A stretch of DNA of 64,000 nt from NCBI GenBank assembly GCA_947179485.1, contig OX359250.1, positions 33,118,654-33,182,653 of the forward strand. The letters are read 5' to 3'. Made by a program: the position numbers and the translations under genes. Positions 28,001 to 40,728 of the stretch are shown piece after piece. The notes below the pieces were generated by a model. That model saw only the letters and a list, made by a program, of their open reading frames with translations. It made no database searches and was not told the origin of the DNA. Each line of letters starts with the position of its first letter. Positions within the stretch are counted from its first letter, which is position 1. Origin of the DNA: Allacma fusca (lineage: Eukaryota; Arthropoda; Collembola; Symphypleona; Sminthuridae).

Positions 28001-28107
28001 ACAAACTCATCTCCAATCTCATACTTTACACTAAATTACAGTCTGATTATAACACTGGCACTCGACTCCATGGAAAGGTTTCTACTTGTATTACTCCGAC
28101 TACCCCG

Positions 28108-28150
<43 letters not shown>

Positions 28151-30588
28151 GCTACAGGATAGGCAATCCCTAGTTTTGAAACTTGTTTAAATACAAGGCC
28201 CCCTGAACAGCTTTATTATTGAATGTCGTACCGGTACATTGCAACTCCAGGGCTGTAACCACACTAGCACGTCAAATCACCTTACCCGTGCCTGGGCTCT
28301 TGGTATATGATCAGGGCTCACTGACACCAGTTTACCCCCACGATGAGGTCCGTTAGTGGATTACACTTTCAATTCCCTACCAAGCTACCAACACGCATGG
28401 AGACTTTCTGCTTATGATATTATTTACGGCTTCTCTCCTCCTGTATCGACGTCCCTTGTCCCCGTACAAAAATGTGTATGTAGGATACATAGATAATTAT
28501 GTATATACACAGATAGATATGTTAGGCCACTGATGTTACGTAATAAAAACATATAAGTAAATGGTTCGAAATAAAACACTTGAAATGGTATTCAAGTAAT
28601 AATTACGAACTTTGAGATATGATGTGGATACTGCTTGTGTGTGGAGATATTCAGTGAAAGGAGGGAATCTGGTGAAACTACTACAAGAACACCCAAATGG
28701 AACACCTAATAAAAGCCTCTGCAATATAAAACCTTACACTCATGAGTACTCAACCGTGACGGAGTTGAATTGAAATCAAGTACTTATTACAGGATTTTCT
28801 ACGGCTACATACACAAAAAAAAATCAAGTCCACAATTACTTTTAGTTGCACCAAGTCATCATCACCCCACGTCGTTCATCATTTCTACTACCAGCAGTAA
28901 TTGTATTAACACCGTCCTATAGCTCCAAGTAATATGTCTCATGCACAAGACCTAACAATGCGTGACTCTCCAAGCAATTCCGAGGACAAGGGTTTACATA
29001 TATACTTTGTAGGGAAAAAGGTAGGGAATTGAATTTACACTTCATTTCTGCAGTCATATAGTGTTTGAAAATTCATTCGAAAATTGGAATATTCTACAGA
29101 CAGTGAAGCAGTCTCGATTAACAAGCGTGCCGGGATTGACGGTGTTGGAAAGAGTAGGTAGCTTTCATAAAAAAATCATAATTAGTCCCTGAATACCTCC
29201 CGTACACTCAGCGGTAGTTTCAAAGGGAGTTGCTCCCAGAAAAACAAATCTTCTTTACATTTATCCATACACTTTATTAGATTTCCGAGGGACTCCAGCT
29301 CCTACCCTTCTTATATGAGAGGCAGCTTACAGAAATGATCCTACTATTAAGATATGAGTGGTTTTTATTCCCCTCAAGAAGGTAATACAAGGGTTTATTA
29401 AGCAGGGTGCATCGTAAACTCTAGACTATCGTTAATGAATTTAGCTCGGAACACTTTTAAAGGAATGGGTCTTCTCCCAATACATCACCTCCTTATTTTA
29501 GTCATTAGGGGAGATCTTACGGAGAGGATTTTATTCCATCAAGCACACGCTTCAAAACATTATTTTATCCTATTAAACTGTAAAAACAGCTCCAATGCTA
29601 ATAATAAACTAGATATACCAATGATGACGCCCAGGGTCTTCACATTACCCAAGTCCACTTTTTACACCGCATTGATTGTGAGCACAATAAGTTCAAATTG
29701 GAATGGAACTTGAAGGTCAGGTGTGACGTATGGTCCCATAATTTGCATACCCTACATTACTGCATTGTATGGTGATGAGTGAACAAAATCAAGGACGATC
29801 CTCTTGATAAGAGCCGGAAACGAGTGGATGCACGGAGCAAATGTAATTTGAAATTGGAAAGGAGCCCCTGACTGAATTAAGCCTCTGTATTTCATTATTA
29901 TGTAAGATCCACACCACTTGCTTCTCCTGAACTTCAGAAGCATCAATTTTGCTTCCTAAAGAATCCCCCAATACTCCCTTTAGCCTCTTAGCCATCCAAC
30001 AGGAGAGAATTTTTTTTTGTTCGTACAGGATCTTAGGATTGAATTGGAACAGTTGCAAACAGTGGGACAAGAAGAGCCTGTGAATATATTAAGAAAATAA
30101 GGGAAGGATTGTAATCTTGTGGTGGGATATAGCAGCTTGCTGTTTACTCCCTGCTAGAGTGTCCCATTGTGAGGTACATACATGAGCTAATCCTTAAGTG
30201 CAGGGAACTAACATAAGCATTTGCATAGGAGAAGAGCCGAGAGGAGTAACAAGTAACAAGAATAAATTGAAAACTGTTGTAGCCATCATGGAGAAAAATG
30301 AAGTAAGTCGAATGAAACCTGAAGAGGAAGGGGTTAAAAAAAAAAAAGGAGTCTAATATTTTGAAAACTATTGTAAATAAAATTGCTTTTATAGTCTAGT
30401 CAAGAGAGAAAGCACATGTTGTTGGAGCGGAGTTGTTAGCAGTGTCGAGGAAGTGAAAAGAATGTTGCATGTATTCAGCTATATGCATTTTGAGCCTCAT
30501 CCAGTCCCCAAAAGTAGGAGCTTTTAATGTGAGGCGATGGGAGAGGAAGTACATGCATGAGGAAATAAAGAAGACTGAAGGCTAGGCC

Positions 30589-30590
<2 letters not shown>
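25001..30590. other. non-coding region
   Basis: No supported gene. GTATGTACGTATGTACATAG-type runs occur near 25010-25030 and 26825-26850, there is a (CT)n array at 28110-28147, and a locally GC-richer patch lies at about 27600-27740. 27920-28460 is C-rich and 30070-30570 is purine-rich on the + strand. Frames at 25356-25724, 27605-27919 and 29435-29713 (+) show no domain. Confidence 0.5.
28110..28147. repeat. (CT)n microsatellite, 38 bp
   Basis: Uninterrupted CT array. Confidence 0.95.

Positions 30591-30654
<64 letters not shown>
30591..30654. repeat. (CT)n microsatellite, 64 bp
   Basis: Longest uninterrupted dinucleotide array in the window, 32 CT units. Confidence 0.97.
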
Positions 30655-30658
<4 letters not shown>

Positions 30659-32440
30659 ACATGCAGTGAGCCAATAACTTGCGTATTATCTGTGAGGAAG
30701 ACGCAGTTTTGGTACCTTTATTCGATAGGGTGAGACGTGCATTAAAAGCAGATTGGAAATTACACTCGGGTATTGTATTCCGTATTTTCGCACACTTTAT
30801 ATAGTTATGAGTCTCTAAGCTAGAGTTGAATTGGATAGGTGCTAAGAATCGTTTGGGAACAGCCGCTGCTCCTATTACAAACAGAACGACTGAGAGACGA
30901 GCGAGAGAGAGAGAGAGAGAGAGAACTTTTGCCTCCTCGACTACTTACTCAGTCTCTATACAACAAGGCGGGTGTACGGTTCAATGTAATAAATGTAGCC
31001 GGGGATGAACATAGTGGGAGAGGTAGTACGTAAGTACACAATGGAATATATCTAGCATGTAGTTGTTCTCTCGTCATTCCGTCACTGTGCCGTCTATCTC
31101 GAACACTTCTCCTCCTCCTCTCTTCCTCCTGCTGACTTGAATCCAGTCAAAATAAATAGGGAAAGAGGCAGACGAAAGAGAAATGTTATTTCCCAGATGA
31201 GTACATCATTTTGTCGAGTTAATCATTATTCAAGAAGACGATAAATTCGGGCCTAGGCAATTCCCTGGTGTAAAGCTGGAAGCCTTGATCACTCTTGTAA
31301 TCAGATGCATGTGTCTGTCACTCGAGTCACACTATATTTTCACGAGCTTCCACCCAAGTTCCTCCTTCCTGCATATCCATATCCTCGGAGCTGCTGATTC
31401 CAAAAACTTGTTGTTTTAATAAGACGCTCAGTCACTCCCCGCCTATAGCACATGTGCTCCTTCTCCTCATGTATCTACCTCACATACTAGACCCACCTTA
31501 GAGGAAACTCCACATATAACCCAATTCCCTATAGCCTCACACTCCCAACATTCAATTCTATGTTCACGCAGAGTACACTCCAACCTCCAGCTTTCACTTA
31601 CATGAAATTACCCCACTATTTAAGTAAGTATGTCCTTTTATTGTCCATATACACGTATGGGATACACAGTCAGTTGACATTCAGCGAACACTTTTGTCCT
31701 ACAGAGAGATAGTTTACGTGGAGAAACTTTCCTTTTAACTATGTACATACTGTGTATGGGAGGAAGTCCCTGTATGTATTTATAGCTGTCTATTTTTCTA
31801 TAGATACATCTGCCATGCTCAGTCCGTATAGCTCTTTGGAGTATCTATCCATAAGTGCATGTGCATATACTTAAATTGGAACTTGTTTAGACGTATGTGA
31901 GGATCTAAGTCTCAGGGCTGGGTGTCTGTTCCAATGTGTTCTTCCGAGGGATGGATAGATAGATACTACATAAGCACATGATTTTAAAGTTTCCATGATG
32001 CATATTCCAAGAGTTCGACGGGAAATATGTCCTTTGTTAGTGAGGACGGGGCCTGGGACCTCCTCACGAAGAAATGGAAACGGAAAGAATATTACCCCGA
32101 CTGGAGAAGACGGAGAGGTTTCTCAATAGTGGAGGAAGAAAACTGTTAACTCTTTACCACTTGATCCGCAAGGCGATCGTAGGATCCTCAAAAGGATACT
32201 CATTGTGAGGGAACATTGGAAAAATGCCTGCACTTGTTCAGTGTCACACCGTTACTCATTTATGTAGAGTCATTTACAGTAACACGACTCATTGTCAGCC
32301 TCGTCTGCATTTCGTTTTGTAAACAAGTTGGGTCGGGTGAGGTAAAGACAGAGGAGCTAGAGAGCTGGAGGCGCACATAACTAACTGCATTTACATGGTA
32401 AAACATAAGCTGATCCTGGTAATAGCGGGGAGACGGGAGA

Positions 32441-32479
<39 letters not shown>

Positions 32480-33822
32480 GAGACAGAGTTGGAGAGAGGA
32501 GAGCAAGTGAGCGAGGAGCGACGGAGGGCTGGATGAAGGAACTCTGCTGAGACAGAAAATAGTGAGACAGGGAGCCTAAAACCTAATTCATCAAAGGAAA
32601 CTTTCTAACCAGTCTTATCTCGAGAGTCTTTAGGAAAACTCCTTTCTTTCTCAAATGCCTCGAACAATCTGAAAGATATAGAAAGGATTTAAAAATAATC
32701 TTTGACACAATTTGTAAATACATGCATGAAGGGGGGGGTATACAATCCTAAGTGCCATTGGCCATATGCACGGCCAGCCACACAGCTCCCTGTTCCCACA
32801 CTTCCCAAATGTATTGCCTATACGGGACTAACCAACCAGTTAAAATATGACAGTGGCAGATAAATTAAAAGGTATATGTGCCTATGTATAGATGAGGAGA
32901 ACTTTTAAATCATTAAACTTTCTCCCATACAAACTATACAAGTCTCCCTCGAAAACTAACGAACAGGAGAGAAGAGCTTCAATGAATCTACTCCATGCCT
33001 TACTTCCCAAAACAAAGATAAGTAAATTTGTTGGACACGTGTGTCCATACATATTTTCATATAGATATAGGTACTGTGTACATATATACATACATACATA
33101 CATACACACAGGCCTGCAAGCAGGCTGTAAGGAAATTAACTTACCTCCGTATTTTACTGTTGGTAACTTATGTTCAGTATAAATGCTCTCTTACGCATAA
33201 CTATGAACCTCCCAACTACACCAAGGATATAGTAGTCTGCAAGTAGTAAAGAGGAGTTGGGGAAAGTAAGAGGGAAAACAGTTGGAGGCGTTATGAAGGA
33301 ATTATCGGAAATATTAAAATATTTTCTACATTTCCAACAAGTTTTCACGCCAAACTTTCCCAGATATGGAAACTCCAGCGGATTTTGTAGCGTGCCCGTA
33401 ATCAAGGAACACACAGATGAGGATGATACATTGGAAGAAATTATTTACAAAAGCAGAAACAAAGACAGATATCCTTTAGGGTGTAAGAATTTTTTACATG
33501 TGACTTCTATACCCTACCGAGACCGGACTTGCTCTGAAATACCAGTCTCTCCACTCACAACGTAAGTTCCTCGTCTCTCGTGGCTTCAAAGTGAGAGCAT
33601 ATAAACTGGAGGGAGGGAATACCCAGAAGAATGGAGCGATAAGGGGAAGGTTGAAGACGTTGGAAGTGAGATTGCAAATTCATTTGCAAAATGGCTTACA
33701 AATGTATGCATTTCCACGTTGGGAGGAGACAGGAGTGCGAGAGTACCTAGCTTCCTGTAGACACCAGGATAGTTGAGGAATCGTCAAGGGGCTTCGCAAG
33801 TAGTCAAATGAAAAGGTGACAC
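30655..33822. other. non-coding region
   Basis: No supported gene. It has (GA)n at 30903-30924 and 32445-32476, a (CATA)n run at 33087-33107, and a C-rich patch at 31320-31640. The frame at 33257-33565 (+, 102 codons) begins close to TTATGTTCAGTAT-type AT-rich sequence and has no recognisable domain, so it is left unannotated. Confidence 0.5.
32445..32476. repeat. (AG)n microsatellite, 32 bp
   Basis: Uninterrupted AG array within a G-rich block (32340-32600). Confidence 0.95.
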
Positions 33823-33848
33823 GAGAGAGAGAGAGTGAGAGTGTGAGC

Positions 33849-33910
<62 letters not shown>
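33823..33910. repeat. compound (GA)n microsatellite, 88 bp
   Basis: A short GA run (33823-33835), a GTGAGAGTGTGAGCGC interruption, then 60 bp of uninterrupted AG (33851-33910). This is the longest compound array in the window. Confidence 0.95.
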
Positions 33911-33914
<4 letters not shown>

Positions 33915-36900
33915 ATGGAAAAGGCAATACAGGAATTTGTCACGGGAAACATCATCCAATGCCCAATTTGTCTCTGACCTGTCGCTCTATTTCTATTGCC
34001 CTGTCCATCTTTGACCCGACTTCATGCTCCTCAGACAGACACTCACTTTGGAGCTTGCTCTTTCCACATGAGAATACTCTATCACTTGATGCCGCACTTT
34101 GATTCACATATAGCGGATCATGTACTTGCTCCCAACAGTAATTCACTCCGTACAAACTTGAGCAACAGCTCTCAGCTCTGCCTTCTTAGGATTACATCAC
34201 TAGACATTCATGAATTTCTCTTCACCCCACCTCTCAAATCTTTATTTTCCTAGCTTGCTTCTACCCAACTATTTCCAAATGCTATATGAGTGCACTCAAT
34301 TTCCCAAGGAAATCCAGTTTACTTACATTCCTTATTAAGAAATTCTTCCGGAAGAAAACGGCGGTACTTGTACATTCTCACAAATGGATCTCCAGGAACT
34401 ACCACCCTTCATAATTGTACTTAGCCTTCAATCTATAGGAATTTCCAAGAAGCTAATAGAATAATTAAAATTGTATTTCCCCCGGCCTCTCAATTCTCTA
34501 CCCCTGGAAAAGGCTCATATGACTGGAACTTTACGAAGCAAGTACATACACATGGGAAAGCAGGCTAAAATAGTCGATATATCCATATGTATTGCAATCT
34601 ACGCGTACACTCCCGAACAGCTTGAGTAAAGTAATCTCTGTATTTGTGTACATCTTAATGCTCGGCACGAAACTCTGACAGTAATTTTTGGCTCAAATAT
34701 CAATGAAAATACCTTTCATAATTCCGTATTTGTATTCTCCTGGCATCTCTTTATTTTCAGGGGAATAGTCTCATCAACACTGTATTTGTTCGGAAAGTAT
34801 CAAACCTAGCCGCAACGACATATTAAAAAAAACTTCGGCAAGGATCCTCTTCAAAGTAGCTTGAGCACAATTTTTTGTTTGCACATAGATATACATACCT
34901 TTAATGTAGAATCTTTCCTTGGCTGGAATTTGGTCTACATTTGTATTTGTCTCTACAAACAACAAATGCATGGATGAAATGTATGCAAAAGGAAGTGTGT
35001 AAACATGAAATTTCACTGCACGATAGAAATCACGCTAAAAGTATACTCTTTGTTCTTTTACTCCCAAGCTCTTTACATAAAGATTGTGGTAATAAGGGAG
35101 AAAGGCAAGCGGTAACTTTTTGAGCACTGCCAAAAGCTGTATTGATGCAGGTTTGAAAATCAAGGAGAGAGAGAGAGAGAGAGAGAGAGCCGCAAGAAGA
35201 TAGAAGTTGAGTATGTGGATGTTAGTAAGAAGCCAAGCGTTGAGATATGCCTTAGAATATTATTACCATATAGTGTGTTTCAATTCCCACAAGAACAACT
35301 CTTGTTCCTACCTTTTTCCTATGCGGGGTAAGTAAGCTTTTAATCGATTGGAGGGAATCGTGAAATAGAGACGCACCTTAACAGGTTCACCCACGTGACT
35401 CGTCCCTGTGTAGTACTTACTTTAACGCATTTTTCCGGGGTAAACTTACTACCCAAAAAATATTCAAGTGCTTCTCAAATACATGCGAAGAATTCAGAGG
35501 TTTTTAATGCTCCGCCGTATGTATCTCCTTGTAACTTCCGTCGTTCAAAAAAAAATTGAGGCTTCCGAAGACTAGCCTATAGTAAAATAAAAAGATGCAC
35601 ATACATATGATTACTTATTCAAGCCTATCCTATATATTGAATGGTATTTATCGGCTTTGGTATCTCCTGCACGGCCTTCTTCCTAGACACGAGAACTTCC
35701 ACAGCACCTCACTTGAGAAATGGATTTTGACCAAGAGAGTCCCGAATGCTGATGTTAATTGATCGTCTTTCATGTAAGTAGAGACTCATTTTTTAAAAAT
35801 ATCAACGGTGTATATACCCACCGGAAAGGAAAAGTGGATATACATACTTTATTTAGGCAAACAGGAGGCGAAAGTAAGAAATCATCCTTAATTACCCTCA
35901 GGAAGTTCTCCATAGTCAGTTTGTATTCACTGAGTACAGTTCCCAACGCCAGTCGGCTGGCTCTCCCTCAACCAAGGAAAATTTAAGAGTAGGAAACAAC
36001 TCCGTAGGAAAAGTTATATTGCGTCTTAAGAGCCCGTTCAATATTGGATTAAAAATTGACTGAAGAACGTTGATTGTAAGATAAATCCACTTGCATACAG
36101 TAAATATTTACTTTTATGGCACTACTGCATTTCCCCCTGGTGGGAAGTCTAGTCCCTAAATAATATTATTGGTTCACGGGAATTACTCCACCAGTAGTAG
36201 TTTTGTCAGCATCATAAATCCCCTCCACCAGTAAATAGATAATGATTCCCAATTCCTTTTTTTTTCTTCTCAATGCTCCCCGAAAATTGAAAACTGAGCA
36301 ATCCACTACAACCCCAAAAACAGAAACAGGAAAAACATCACTGAATAAACAGATTTCAAAATAATTCATAATGACATACGTAAATACCATTTGAAATCAA
36401 ATGAAGTGAGTGGGTTGAAAATTCAGGGGAGAAAATCTATGCGGTGGTTTTTCAGGAGCCTCAGAGCTCCAGGGATGAGAGATTCATGAATGACTGTACA
36501 GAATCCAAAGAGAGATTGTGCATTTCTTTTTTTTCTGTAAACAAAGTTGCTTTCTGAATGAAAATTCATTCAGATGGTTTACAAGTCTGACAATGAATTA
36601 CACTCGGCGACTGTAAATTTTCCTTTTGGACTATTATTTTTTGAGGGGAAACTGGAGCTAACTGCAGAGAAGTAAGATAATATGTTGACTTAAGTCTGAG
36701 ACTTCGGAGAAGACGTGTCCGTGTGTCGTATCTACCATCTTACCTGTTAAATTTGCAGGTTTAGCATTTCTTATTGGTCGCAGAGTAAATAGTCAGGGGA
36801 GGATGGTAGGAGACTTCTTGGGTAAGAAAGATTGTACTCTCTCCACTCGGGTTCTAATCACACTCGTTAATTAAACTGTCTCCCAAAACATCTCAAGAAT

Positions 36901-39539
36901 AATGTACAGGTTTCTTGGGAGTTTAATGATAAACAACTATGGGGAAAACGCTACCTTTCTTCCCTGAAAAGAAAACAGAATTCACTGGAGAATACTATAT
37001 TCTCTATTCTCCAGCTCCGTTCAGTGGAAAGAATTTACCATATATCTCTGCACACACCATAGTTTTGCCACATATTTAAAATGCGTATGCACGTCGTAGG
37101 GCTGGGGAGGCCGTCATTCTTCTGTTATGCCTCTCTCTCTCTCTCCTGCCCTCGCACTTCCACCGTATATGAATTCCCAGCTCGAGGAAGAACAGAATGC
37201 TTATACATGGCATACGTACCTTATTATCTCCATATATAATTCCATTGTATATAGTACATGAGAGCCCAGCCCCTTGCGAGTGCATATGTATGTATATATG
37301 TGGTATACGGTGTGCAGTACATCTCTCTCTCTCTTTCTCTCTCTTCCTGACAGTGCTGGGAAAGACTCTCTCCATATCTCTCGAAGTACAAGACAAACCT
37401 GGGTACTTATATCCGTTTATATTTATTTTCTTCTACATGCTACATAAAATTTATTGTGGCAAGTAAATAGCAAAGGAAAATGTCATAACACAAGAATGAG
37501 CTTGGTATAATGCCATTACTCATCATTCCGATGATTCGCAGATGAGTGCAAGTGTGGAAAAAACTAAATTAAATTGGAATTTGGACCCTAATCTATAGAA
37601 AAGGTTTACTCTGAAGGATTTACTTTGAAAAGAACGGTCCTATATATGTGTTTCGTTTTTTTTTCTTACTCAGGGATAAAAGAGGTAAAATATACTGGGG
37701 AATGAAATATTGCCATTTGCATGACTGCTATTCCATATACTGTAGTTTCTTACACAAATTGTTCATTTCCTCCAATTCATTCCTTCCTCTCTGGTTTCGT
37801 GTGTGGACTGGCCTGTCTACTGGTGGTTCTGATATGACTCCGCAGTGAGCGGATGGGGAAAGAGCAGTCGTAACGTGGTTGAATTGAAACCGTTTAGTGC
37901 TCCTCTTAAGCCCAATTGTGCGGGAATCTTCAAGTATTGAATGGTCATTGCGGTCAAAAAATTCTTGGTAATACTTGCACTGTGAGAGAATTCCTATGGT
38001 GCAGTCTGCAGTTCCACTCTACTATGAGCGTATATGTACCAACATCCAGTCGTAATTTTCTGATTGCTTCCTCGGTTCCATTTCCTGGCCGTTCCAGGCT
38101 ACGGGGAAAAGCAGAGCTAGAGTTATCTCCAAGCCAAGGCTGTCGGGGCCGGGGGAAAGCAGTATTGGAATGTTATTATTAGATGGATGAAAAACTAGAC
38201 TGTACCAGATGTCTATTTAATATTCGTTTGAAGCCCAGTGTATGTTCCTGAGGAGGGAGAGAGTCCGTCGGACAGAAAGGGTTTTTGGAAGTGGCGGAGT
38301 CGTGGATAAAGTTACAGCAAAAGAGTGGACATTACCATAGCAGAGCATGAGATGAGCCATGAACACGGGAAGGATATGCAATTGAGCGTACAAGGAAGTG
38401 GTAATAAATATTATAGTTGTTTGTAGCCAAGAAGTTGCATGGATGTGAAAGTAATTTAATGTCTATAGTAAAGGTCTCTCTTGTCTGAAGTCTGTAGAGT
38501 AGATTGTGTGCACAAGTTTTATTGTATTACCATGAACTGGAATGGGAAAGGAAGGAGAGCATTTGAACCTTTAGTAGTGCCTGTGTACAGGGGAAGCCCA
38601 GTGAAAGCCGTCAGACCTCCAGAGCGTACAGACACATACTCACATGTAGAGTAGGTTTGAATTTGAAGTGGAAGTTGCCGTCGATATTGGGAATCTATTA
38701 AGAACATTAGCCAAAGGGAGCCGTTTTATTAGCAAGATTTCATTGGTCGAGAGTTGCATGCTTGTAACAATAAAGGAGAAAAGCGGAGCATTACAACGGG
38801 AGCCATTGCAGCAGCCCAGGGCTGTAGAAGAGGCCTCCAGAGACTGAAAACGGAATTGGGATTGATATCGCAACCCACCATTAGTTGCAGTCAAATAAGT
38901 TCCCCTGAGATGCCAGTCCAAATTACGACAGAAATTTTTGACGTTGTGCCCAGCCTAGAAGACCGTACTATAAGAGAGCGAAAGGCTCCTACAGCCAAAG
39001 CACACAAACACACTCTCTCTCTCTCTCTCTCTCTGGCCTTCTCTTCGAGCACCTCTATGTACAGCACTCAGAGCACTCTCCAAGAGCAGAAGCCAACATA
39101 ACCAATGATCAACATCAAAACCTTTTTCTTCCTCTACTTCTCTCCCAGCAATTTCTTAGACCGCCTTGGACTTTCTCTTCCCTCCACTACTACTTGACCG
39201 ACAAAAAATGCTTCGCACATCGCGACCACCATGTCAGTTACGTGTACAAACCATACGAGTCGAGTCTCTCCTTCCCTGTCTTCTCTCCCAACTATGAGTG
39301 CCGGTCTTTGTACACACTTTTTTCATATTATACTACTCAGGTCGTACGTCATCTCGATGAAATCCATGGAGACACTAGCTTCCACTCTCGTCTTTCCCCT
39401 TTCCCATATCATTCCATATTCAGAGAGACCAGGCTAACTTGGATGTGTGGAGTAACAAACGACTGACTCTGTAGAGACACCAAGAGCACCAGCCTGGTTG
39501 TAGATATAACTCCAAAGAGACTCTGTCGCCCCGCCGTAC

Positions 39540-39542
<3 letters not shown>
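33911..39542. other. non-coding region
   Basis: No supported gene. 33960-34260 and 39000-39420 are C-rich on the + strand and 38180-38520 is G-rich. GA/CT arrays lie at 35165-35189, 37131-37145, 37322-37345 (interrupted) and 39013-39034. A perfect 10-bp inverted repeat with a 10-nt loop lies at 36985-37014, about as many as expected by chance in 64 kb. Confidence 0.5.

Positions 39543-39582
<40 letters not shown>
39543..39582. repeat. (CT)n microsatellite, 40 bp
   Basis: Uninterrupted TC array. Confidence 0.95.
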
Positions 39583-39585
<3 letters not shown>

Positions 39586-40639
39586 TGCTGTCTCGGGTGC
39601 ACGTGTGTTATGTGTCTAGGAGGAGAGTTCTCTCGCAGCCTACCTGTGACCCAGGCTTCTTTACTAAAGGCCGCAATTATGATTTATACGCCCATGTCCT
39701 CGTTCTCGCCGTTAAACCCCCTTATAAATGAATGCATAATACCATGTCATTACACATGGATGGCAGAGCGAAGATGCATTCGGGATCCATGAGTAGTCAT
39801 AATGCTCCCGTTGTTTTTACATGCTCACCTACCTTTCCAACCTTTGGATTATCACTGAGACGACCAAAACCATAGCTTGACGCACACTGTTGTACTACAT
39901 TCTCAAATATAGATATCTATCTATATATATATATATATATATCTTATATCTACACTCCAGAGCTACAGGAAACTACATCCAAAGAAGAATTTACTTGGAC
40001 TATCCGGGTAACAAAAAGGTTACTGCATAGCTTTAAGTATTGTTCCCCAACCTGAAGAAAGTGACAGGTTTGTCACTGTGCTTTTATTTTTAAATCCCTC
40101 CTACACCAGTTCCTATACTCTACCCCTGACATAGGCCTTATCAAAATGACTTCTCCAGTAGCTCTGTCATCTTTTAATTAATGACAATAATTATTATGAA
40201 TTCTCCCTTTGAACCTCACTCTCACCATATAGCTTCGTTGCCATGGCTGGACCACACCAAGCTTCTGTTTGGGGTAAATCCCAACTCAAGCATGGGGTAT
40301 TTCAAGAGCCAGGGAGAAAGAGGAGGTGCAGAAAGGTAGAGGAGAAACCTGAGTTGGAGTAACTTGTTTCCTTCCCTTTTGTTTGCTTGTTCATTTACTA
40401 AACATCAACTCTCTGCTTACCTTTGCTTGGTTTCTGTGTACAGTGTACAAGACAGCGATTGATGCTCTGTAGTTGTCCCAACTAGTTACGCTCTACCCTA
40501 AGAATAGAGCTTGTAGTTCAGTTAGGTTAAGACCCTTATGTAAGTTTGTATAAACAGCATATTTATTCGAGCGTAGTTACAAAAGCATTGTTCTTACTAA
40601 AGATGAAACGAAACTTGCTCAAAGTGACTCGGTAACAGT

Positions 40640-40666
40640 GAGAGAGAGCGAGAAAGAGAGCGAGCG

Positions 40667-40725
<59 letters not shown>
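40640..40725. repeat. compound (GA)n microsatellite, 86 bp
   Basis: GA array with GCGAGAAAGAGAGCGAGCGA-type interruptions at its left end. It is the last long GA array; none is seen from here to 64,000. Confidence 0.95.

Positions 40726-40728
<3 letters not shown>

Noticed and set aside
36985..37014. Perfect 10-bp inverted repeat with 10-nt loop
   Set aside because: About one such hairpin is expected by chance in a window of this size, and no gene end is nearby.
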